Source: an uncultured Kineosporia sp.
Lineage (GTDB): Bacteria; Actinomycetota; Actinomycetes; Actinomycetales; Kineosporiaceae
Length of the DNA stretch: 12,942 nucleotides
Direction: 5' to 3'
Assembly (NCBI GenBank): GCA_937859855.1
Contig: CALMAR010000421.1
Coordinates: 1-12,942, forward strand
How positions within the stretch are numbered: position 1 is the stretch's first letter; the number at the start of each line of letters is the position of its first letter. Made by a program: the position numbers and the translations under genes. Below, piece by piece: positions 6,086-11,159 of this stretch. The notes beneath the pieces are model-generated. The model made no database searches. It was not told the origin of the DNA and saw only the letters and a program-made list of their open reading frames with translations.

Positions 6086-7375
6086 CTACGGCACCGGCGA
6101 GGCCAAGTAATCTCCCACTTTCTGGGGATCTTTGGTATGGATCCGGCTGATCAACCGCTGCCGGGCCCGGCTCAGCTCACTGCCGGCCCAGGTCAGCCGC
6201 ATCCGGTCCCGCCGGCGACGGCGATCCGAGCGGCCGGGATCCAAGCCGTCGGTCAGGGCCGGCAGTTTGCCCGCCTGAGCCTGCTCGACCAGGTCATCCA
6301 GCAATTCCATCCAGGTGTTCTCAGCCACTGGGTGGAAGTAGTTCTGGGTGCTCCACTGAACGTCCGGATGCCGGAAGTCGGCCGCTATCAGCGCATCCAG
6401 GCCTCGCTGGCAGCCGCTGCCAGCGAACACCTCGTTGATCATCTGAGGGTTGACCCCGAAGTCGTCCAGCAACAGCACCGGGATGTCCAGCGCCATCGCC
6501 TCCAGGACGGCGGTGGAACTGACGGTGATCAGGGCAGCGGCGGTCCGCAACTGCTCGGCCATCGAACCGGCCTCAAATTGGATCAGCGCCGAACTCGCGA
6601 CCCGGCGGCTGCGGACCAGATCACGCCAGAGCACCTCGTAGTGGAACTGCTCGTAATGGGTGTGGAACTCTCCAACCACCCCCCTGGTCTTGACCACCAC
6701 CCGAAGGTCGGGCCGGCTGCGGGCCAGTTCCGCTAGCGCCAGCAGGATCTGCTCTCGCTCGCTGCGGCGAACCGGCACCTTGCCCTGGGTGGCGAACAGC
6801 ACGCGGTTGCGCAAGCGCGCTTCGACGCTGGGTTCGATGATCGGGACGCCGCCGGTGACCTCGGCCATCCGGCGAGCATCGGGAGCAAGAAAGGGGATGG
6901 TAGCCAGGCCGATGGTGGCGCGCTTGCCGGTCGCAACCCGGACCCGCTCGTACTCCTCCACCTCGCGGTGACTGTGCACGATCATCAGGTCGATGGCGCC
7001 CCGGAAGCCCCAGGCCCGGCGCCGGGCCGGCAGCGCGATGCCAGGAATGCCGGCCATCAGCACCGGGCGGTGCGCCGCCCGGCTCAGCACCTCCTGATAG
7101 CAGTGCACGGTTGGGCCCGTGCAGGCCAGCAACACCGCGTCCGGCCGGTCCCGCTCGATCCGATGCTTCAGCTGAGCCGGGCTGACCACATCGAGTGAAC
7201 GGCCCGCCTGGGTGGTGCCAGCCAGCGCAGCCGCCTGCTGCGCCGCCGAAGGGCGCACCGGCGACCGGGCCACGACGACCTGAACCTGCGTTTCGGCCGG
7301 GAGCTGAGCGAGCAGGCTGACGGACCATTTGAGATAGGAGTCCGACTCGGCGACCGCCAGAACGCGATGAGGCAC
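6086..7375 (-). CDS. DUF6716-type putative glycosyltransferase
   Basis: A 429-residue protein I recognise as the DUF6716 putative glycosyltransferase family of actinobacteria. It opens with RVLAVAESDSYLKW (4-17), the family signature. The layout looks like GT-B: an N-terminal Rossmann-like half with VLLACTGPTVHCYQE (81-95) and GIPGIALP (109-116), then a C-terminal half with RVLFATQGKVP (191-201) and VVVKTRG (226-232). VSSTAVLEAMALDIPV (285-300) is a nucleotide-sugar site like that of capsule transferases and UDP-GlcNAc 2-epimerase folds. The C-terminus is Arg-rich (about 379-428), which could help membrane association. No membrane span or signal peptide is seen. The start is GTG, with no clear Shine-Dalgarno. 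A TAAGCT hexamer 6 bases upstream could be a -10 box of a leaderless transcript. Its place ahead of the neuB-like gene suggests it works on the nonulosonate polymer; donor and acceptor are unknown. Confidence 0.75.
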   Translation of the reverse strand: MPHRVLAVAESDSYLKWSVSLLAQLPAETQVQVVVARSPVRPSAAQQAAALAGTTQAGRSLDVVSPAQLKHRIERDRPDAVLLACTGPTVHCYQEVLSRAAHRPVLMAGIPGIALPARRRAWGFRGAIDLMIVHSHREVEEYERVRVATGKRATIGLATIPFLAPDARRMAEVTGGVPIIEPSVEARLRNRVLFATQGKVPVRRSEREQILLALAELARSRPDLRVVVKTRGVVGEFHTHYEQFHYEVLWRDLVRSRRVASSALIQFEAGSMAEQLRTAAALITVSSTAVLEAMALDIPVLLLDDFGVNPQMINEVFAGSGCQRGLDALIAADFRHPDVQWSTQNYFHPVAENTWMELLDDLVEQAQAGKLPALTDGLDPGRSDRRRRRDRMRLTWAGSELSRARQRLISRIHTKDPQKVGDYLASPVP

Positions 7376-7475
7376 TGTTCGAGCTTAGGCAGGCCACCTG
7401 TGCTTAATGGCCCGACTCCACGATTGATGACGTTAAGTTTTAGTTCGGCTGCGCAGAGTGACATTGGGTTACGTT

Positions 7476-7494
7476 CGGACAGCGGCGGTGTCCG
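7476..7494. repeat. inverted repeat CGGACA-N7-TGTCCG, possible operator
   Basis: Perfect 6-bp arms flank a GCGGCGG centre in the middle of the divergent region, about 100 bp upstream of the DUF6716 start. The size and symmetry suit a dimeric regulator. A CGGACA-like half (ACGGACAC) recurs at about 7508-7514. There is no T-run, so a terminator is unlikely. Confidence 0.35.
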
Positions 7495-7699
7495 GCGGCC
7501 AATCGCACGGACACGTCAGATCGCCGAAAGGCCGCCATGGGCCGCGGTGACTTGTGAATGAGGCCGGCCGGTTCAACAGGCCCGATCGCGGCCACGCCAG
7601 GGCCGACGCTACCGCTGCTACTGTTCGCGATGCGATGGCCTGGTTTGTCTGGCTGGCGCGGCATCGCCCCAGGCGGTTGTCAGGGCCGGAGCTCGCATC

Positions 7700-7723
7700 G
7701 GGTCTGTCGAACCACGCAGACCC
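7700..7723 (+). repeat. stem-loop or operator upstream of the pyruvyl transferase
   Basis: Perfect 7-bp arms GGGTCTG and CAGACCC are separated by 10 bases, ending 34 bases before the pyruvyl transferase ATG. It lies either in the 5' leader, as an RNA hairpin, or overlaps the promoter as an operator. No T-run follows, so it is not a standard terminator. Confidence 0.4.
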
Positions 7724-7734
7724 CAGCCTCGCCT

Positions 7735-7752
7735 GAGCCGTAGGAGCCGTAG
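7735..7752 (+). repeat. tandem 9-mer GAGCCGTAG x2 carrying the ribosome binding site
   Basis: Two exact copies of GAGCCGTAG (7735-7743 and 7744-7752) lie directly upstream of the ATG at 7758. Their junction creates AGGAG at 7742-7746, the only good Shine-Dalgarno match, 11 bases from the start. One copy more or fewer would shift or remove the site, so it could tune expression. Confidence 0.5.
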
Positions 7753-7757
7753 ACCCG

Positions 7758-9242
7758 ATGAAGCGCTTGCGCCTGTTCCACTTCGACATCAAAACTTACG
7801 GTAACTACGGCGACACCCTGCTATTCGAAGCGGTCAAGGAGACGTTTAACGGCTTCCGTGGCGGCGAATGCTTCGAGATCTACGACAGCCGCCCATTGCG
7901 GGACCCGGTCGGCCCGGCCCTGGTCGACTACATCAACGACAACGTCGACGCTGTGCTCGTCGGCGGCGGGGGCCTGTTCCTGCGCGACACCAACCCCAAC
8001 CAGCACTCGGGCTGGCAATGGAACATCTCCCTCGACCAACTGAAGCGGCTCCAGGTGCCGCTGATCGTCTACTCGGTCGGCAACAACCGCTTCATCGATC
8101 AGGCCGACTTCGCTCCGCCCTTCACCGAACACGTCAATCTGACCATGGAAAAGTCGATCTTCTTCGGACTGCGGAACACCGGCTCGATGGAGACGATCAA
8201 GCCCTACATCGCGGAATCGAACCAGGACCGAATCGAGTATCAGCCCTGCACCACCACCATCGCCTCGTACCTGTATCCGGACCTGGTCCGCGAAGCGGCC
8301 GATCCGGCCCGGCGGCTGGGCCTGGAGATGATCGTCGGCAAACGCCAGGCGGCCGCAGGATTCGTGGCCGAGTCGATCTACCGTGACGTGATCGGCGTGG
8401 CCAGGCGACTGCAGGATGAGGGCTGGCAGATCGACAGCGTGCCGCACGCCCGAGCCGACATGCACTTCGTCGACCAGGCCAGCCGAGAGCACCTGCGGAT
8501 GCCGGAGGTCAAACTCTTCGGCGACCGGGACGGCCTCTTCAAGGGTGTGACGTACTTCGCCAGCCTGCCCTACTTCTTGGGAACCCGCGGGCACGCTCAG
8601 ATGGTGCCGTTCGGCATGGGATCCATTCCCGTCTCGTTGCTCGTGCATCACAAGATCGGCTACTTCGCGCGCGACATCGGTCACCCGGAGTGGGCCGTGG
8701 ATCCGCGGCGCGATGACTTTCCCGACGAGCTCTACCGGGTGTTACAGGACGTAGAGGAACGCCGGACCGAACTGCGCGCTGAGCTGGCGGCGGTGCGGCA
8801 GCGGTTCTACCAGATCACCCTGGACAACCTGGTCGCCATCTATCAGCGCTTGACCGGAGAGACGGTTCAGCCGGAGTTCACGGCCTACACCCCTTTCGAG
8901 CGGCGATTGGCCGATCGGGCTTATGGGGAATCGCTGGCCCGTGGACAAGCCGATGAGCGGATCAAGCAACTGGGTAGCGACCTGGACGCCGCCCGCAACG
9001 CCACCGAGACCCCGCGGATTGCCGAGTGGCTGCTCGGGCAGGCCCGGGAAGCCGCCGACAGAGGTGACCTGACCTCAGCCCGGGCCTTGCTGCGCGGCCT
9101 GGATGCCGCCGCGCCGGAGTTCTTCAACGGCAGGCGCAAGCGGCCACGCTGGGATGAGTTCCCGTATCGCTACCTGCCCGCCCCTGTGCTGCAGGAGTTC
9201 CGCTCCCACGCCTCCCGCCGCAACCGGCCCCCCAGCGCATAA
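7758..9242 (+). CDS. polysaccharide pyruvyl transferase family protein
   Basis: A 494-residue protein of the polysaccharide pyruvyl transferase family (CsaB/WcaK-like), which moves enolpyruvyl from phosphoenolpyruvate onto a sugar to form a ketal. The product is an acidic, pyruvylated glycan. Motifs visible are GNYGDTLL near the N-terminus (15-22), VGGGGLFL (68-75), YSVGNN (105-110) and GTRGHAQMVPFGMG (275-288), which holds the conserved Arg-x-His of the C-terminal half. The family core ends near residue 320. The remaining 170 residues are a charged, probably alpha-helical tail (330-450), ending in a basic GRRKRPR stretch and YRYLPAPVLQEF. That tail is longer than in CsaB-type enzymes and may bind a partner or the glycan. 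No signal peptide is seen. It is divergent from the DUF6716-neuB run and convergent with the GT42-GT8 gene. It probably decorates the same polymer. Confidence 0.85.
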   Translation: MKRLRLFHFDIKTYGNYGDTLLFEAVKETFNGFRGGECFEIYDSRPLRDPVGPALVDYINDNVDAVLVGGGGLFLRDTNPNQHSGWQWNISLDQLKRLQVPLIVYSVGNNRFIDQADFAPPFTEHVNLTMEKSIFFGLRNTGSMETIKPYIAESNQDRIEYQPCTTTIASYLYPDLVREAADPARRLGLEMIVGKRQAAAGFVAESIYRDVIGVARRLQDEGWQIDSVPHARADMHFVDQASREHLRMPEVKLFGDRDGLFKGVTYFASLPYFLGTRGHAQMVPFGMGSIPVSLLVHHKIGYFARDIGHPEWAVDPRRDDFPDELYRVLQDVEERRTELRAELAAVRQRFYQITLDNLVAIYQRLTGETVQPEFTAYTPFERRLADRAYGESLARGQADERIKQLGSDLDAARNATETPRIAEWLLGQAREAADRGDLTSARALLRGLDAAAPEFFNGRRKRPRWDEFPYRYLPAPVLQEFRSHASRRNRPPSA

Positions 9243-9248
9243 CTGCTG

Positions 9249-9267
9249 GGCCGTCCTAGGACCGGCC
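9249..9267. terminator. possible bidirectional terminator hairpin between convergent genes
   Basis: A near-perfect palindrome, GGCCGTCCTAGGACCGGCC, with one bulged base starts in the 13-bp gap and covers the last codons of the minus-strand gene. It could form a GC-rich hairpin on either transcript. There is no T-run on either side and the centre is tight, so this is only a candidate. Confidence 0.3.
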
Positions 9268-10998
9268 GGACAGTACGGTCAGCGCCGCCTTGCGCACCCG
9301 CCCGGCGATCTTGAACAGCACGGCGGCGGCCGAGGTCATGGCTACGGATCCGATCAGTCCGGCTTGGTCGCGCAGCGAGCGCGTCAGCTCCCGCAGCTCC
9401 CAGTCGGAGAGGAACTCCAGCCACTTCAGATCGAGTTCGTCGTACTGGTTATCGGCCTTGACCGGCTCCCACGGCTTCACCCCGACGTAGTGCAGCACCT
9501 TGATTTCCTCGGCGTTGTACAGCGCCGGGTGATGAGCGAACATCCGCTTGGTCGTGTTGTACTCCTGCGGCAGCCGCCGCCAAGCAGGGAAGACGGTGTT
9601 CAGGAAGCCTTGATCCCCGCCGTCGTACGAGGCCGTGGTGCCCAGGCGGTCGAGCATTGAGTGGAACAGGTCGTGGGACGGGCGGACCGCGAACAACCCG
9701 GAATTGAAGATCTGCCCGCTGGCCCGCTCCAGTCCCGCGTCGGGCGCTGCGGCGAAGTCATCTCCGGCGAACAGATCGTCGATATTCTTCAGCACCACCG
9801 TGTCGCCGTCGAGGTAAACCAGCCGGTCCAGGAAGTCCAGGCGGAACACGTTCAGCTTGGTGTATGTCGCCGCGAACCGAGCCTGGATCCGCTGGGCCCG
9901 GTGCGGATTGACGATCTCTGGCACCTCGATGACGTGAATTCCGCTTGCGGTCAGCGCCGCCTGATCCGCATCCGCGGTGCAGAGCGCCAGCAGCGGGACC
10001 GAAGTGACCCGGCGCAGGGAGTTGGCCAGCGCCCGGACGCCGTGGTGGTAGGACGGACCGGAGACAACCGTCACGTACGCGCACTTGCGGCCATCGACCA
10101 GTTCGTACAGGCGGGTGTCGCGCGGTGCGCGGATGGTGATCTGCTGGACCGGGCCATGGGCGGGCACGACCACTGCCGCCCGATCCTTGGGTTCGCCGAG
10201 GCCGGGCGTGGACCGCTCCGACAGTGTCGGCCGGTCGGTGATCTCCGGGCCCGGCGGCAGGAACGTCGCCAGGTTGACCGATTCGCTCAAGCTGTAGACG
10301 CCTGCATCGGGGAACTCGGCCAGGCAGGCCTGCAAGAAGGCCAGATCGTTGTCGATCGAGTGGGCGTCCTCGTAGCCCGGCTTCATGTCCTTGCCGAGCA
10401 GACCGGCGGCCACCTGCTGGCTGATGGTGTACCCGTACCGCGCTTCCTTCGACTCGTACAGGTCGACTCCGCTGAGGTAGATCTCGCGGAAGCCGACGCC
10501 GAGCCCGAACCCCAGGGCCTGCATGCCTGACGTGGGCAGGCCGGGGCGGCTCATGAAGTATCGGGCCAGACGCGGGTAACGGCTGATCACCGCCCAGTGG
10601 TCGTACTGCTTGACGGAGATGTCGAGCATCTGGTTGTCCCAGCGATCGCCTTCGCGCGACGACGGAAGCTGCATCGGGGAGCACAGCCGATCGACGGCAT
10701 AGCGCCGGGTTCTGATCTCCTCCCGCAGTCCGGCCTCCAGCGCCTGATTGGGCACCGCGAAGAACCAGGCGTCGACGTGGCTTCCGAAATGATAGTGGCT
10801 CTCCAGGAAGAACCAGTTCATCCGGAAGATCACCACATCGGAGGGAATCTTGTGGTGCGGCGGCAGCGTCGACGATGGGCCATTACCGACGATCAGCAGG
10901 GGACGCTGAACCAGGTCGGCAAACGCGGCGATCTCGACGTCGCCGGGCTGTGTGGTCAGGGGGACACTACGCATGGGAGGCATCGCCGGACATTTCAT
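9256..10998 (-). CDS. bifunctional GT42 sialyltransferase - GT8 glycosyltransferase fusion
   Basis: A 580-residue protein with two catalytic domains. Residues 33-243 resemble the GT42 sialyltransferases Cst-I/Cst-II of Campylobacter. They have LLIVGNGPSS (34-43), VVIFRMNWFF (55-64), TSGMQALGFGLGVGF (156-170), EIYLSGVDLYE (172-182), tyrosines near 188-190 and AHSIDNDLAFL (212-222), whose His213 aligns with the Cst-II catalytic His188. After a Pro-rich linker, residues 306-515 form a GT8 (glycogenin-like) domain. It has CAYVTVVSG (306-314), the metal-binding DGDT (397-400), NSGLFAVRPS (432-441), GGDQGFLN (460-467) and HYVGVKPW (503-510). The tail (about 549-570) is hydrophobic then basic and may touch the membrane. 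The frame is open to 11337, but the ATG at 10998 has AGGGG 5 bases upstream, and the extra residues are low-complexity and overlap the helicase. It probably adds two sugars to one acceptor. Residues matching Cst-II Arg129 are not evident. Confidence 0.8.
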   Translation of the reverse strand: MKCPAMPPMRSVPLTTQPGDVEIAAFADLVQRPLLIVGNGPSSTLPPHHKIPSDVVIFRMNWFFLESHYHFGSHVDAWFFAVPNQALEAGLREEIRTRRYAVDRLCSPMQLPSSREGDRWDNQMLDISVKQYDHWAVISRYPRLARYFMSRPGLPTSGMQALGFGLGVGFREIYLSGVDLYESKEARYGYTISQQVAAGLLGKDMKPGYEDAHSIDNDLAFLQACLAEFPDAGVYSLSESVNLATFLPPGPEITDRPTLSERSTPGLGEPKDRAAVVVPAHGPVQQITIRAPRDTRLYELVDGRKCAYVTVVSGPSYHHGVRALANSLRRVTSVPLLALCTADADQAALTASGIHVIEVPEIVNPHRAQRIQARFAATYTKLNVFRLDFLDRLVYLDGDTVVLKNIDDLFAGDDFAAAPDAGLERASGQIFNSGLFAVRPSHDLFHSMLDRLGTTASYDGGDQGFLNTVFPAWRRLPQEYNTTKRMFAHHPALYNAEEIKVLHYVGVKPWEPVKADNQYDELDLKWLEFLSDWELRELTRSLRDQAGLIGSVAMTSAAAVLFKIAGRVRKAALTVLSGRS

Positions 10999-11021
10999 CA
11001 CATCCCCTAACTGGGGGACAT
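10999..11021 (-). promoter_or_regulatory. leader hairpin covering the ribosome binding site of the GT42-GT8 gene
   Basis: On the minus strand, TCCCC and GGGGA flank CAGTTA, forming a 5-bp stem that can extend to 8 bp with two G-U pairs. The 3' arm is the Shine-Dalgarno itself (AGGGGA), ending a few bases before the ATG at 10998. A four-codon frame (ATG TCC CCC AGT TAG, 11021-11007) also ends on that site. Folding would hide the ribosome site, so translation could be regulated. Confidence 0.4.
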
Positions 11022-11159
11022 GAACAAGCAAGATTTGATGAGCACTGACCCTGGCCGCTCGCCTGATCATCGCTCTCCGATGCGCCCGGGCCAGCCTGCC
11101 GGCGCCTTGCTGGGCCGGCATCGGCATGGACGCCGCATTCACGCGAGGATGGACGGGCC

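Larger units (their letters stand above)
7376..7757. promoter_or_regulatory. 382-bp divergent intergenic region with several inverted repeats
   Basis: This gap separates the divergent DUF6716 and pyruvyl transferase genes and must hold promoters for both. It contains a relatively AT-rich island around 7422-7444 and four small repeats: GGCCA/TGGCC (7392-7396/7408-7412), CGGACA/TGTCCG (7476-7481/7489-7494), GGGTCTG/CAGACCC (7700-7706/7717-7723) and the tandem 9-mer at 7735-7752. I cannot place -35 and -10 boxes with confidence. A frame at 7554-7736 (+) has mild codon bias and no recognisable product, so I treat the region as non-coding. Confidence 0.5.

Noticed and set aside
5987..6736. Plus-strand frame of 249 codons opposite the DUF6716 gene
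   Set aside because: Low-complexity antisense product with no motif; the DUF6716 frame has the recognisable signature.
7554..7736. Small plus-strand frame in the divergent intergenic region
   Set aside because: About 60 residues with only mild codon bias, no clear ribosome site, a competing frame at 7558 and no recognisable product.
7821..8684. Minus-strand frame of 287 codons inside the pyruvyl transferase
   Set aside because: It is Val/Asp/His-rich with no recognisable motif and is fully antisense to a gene with strong family motifs.
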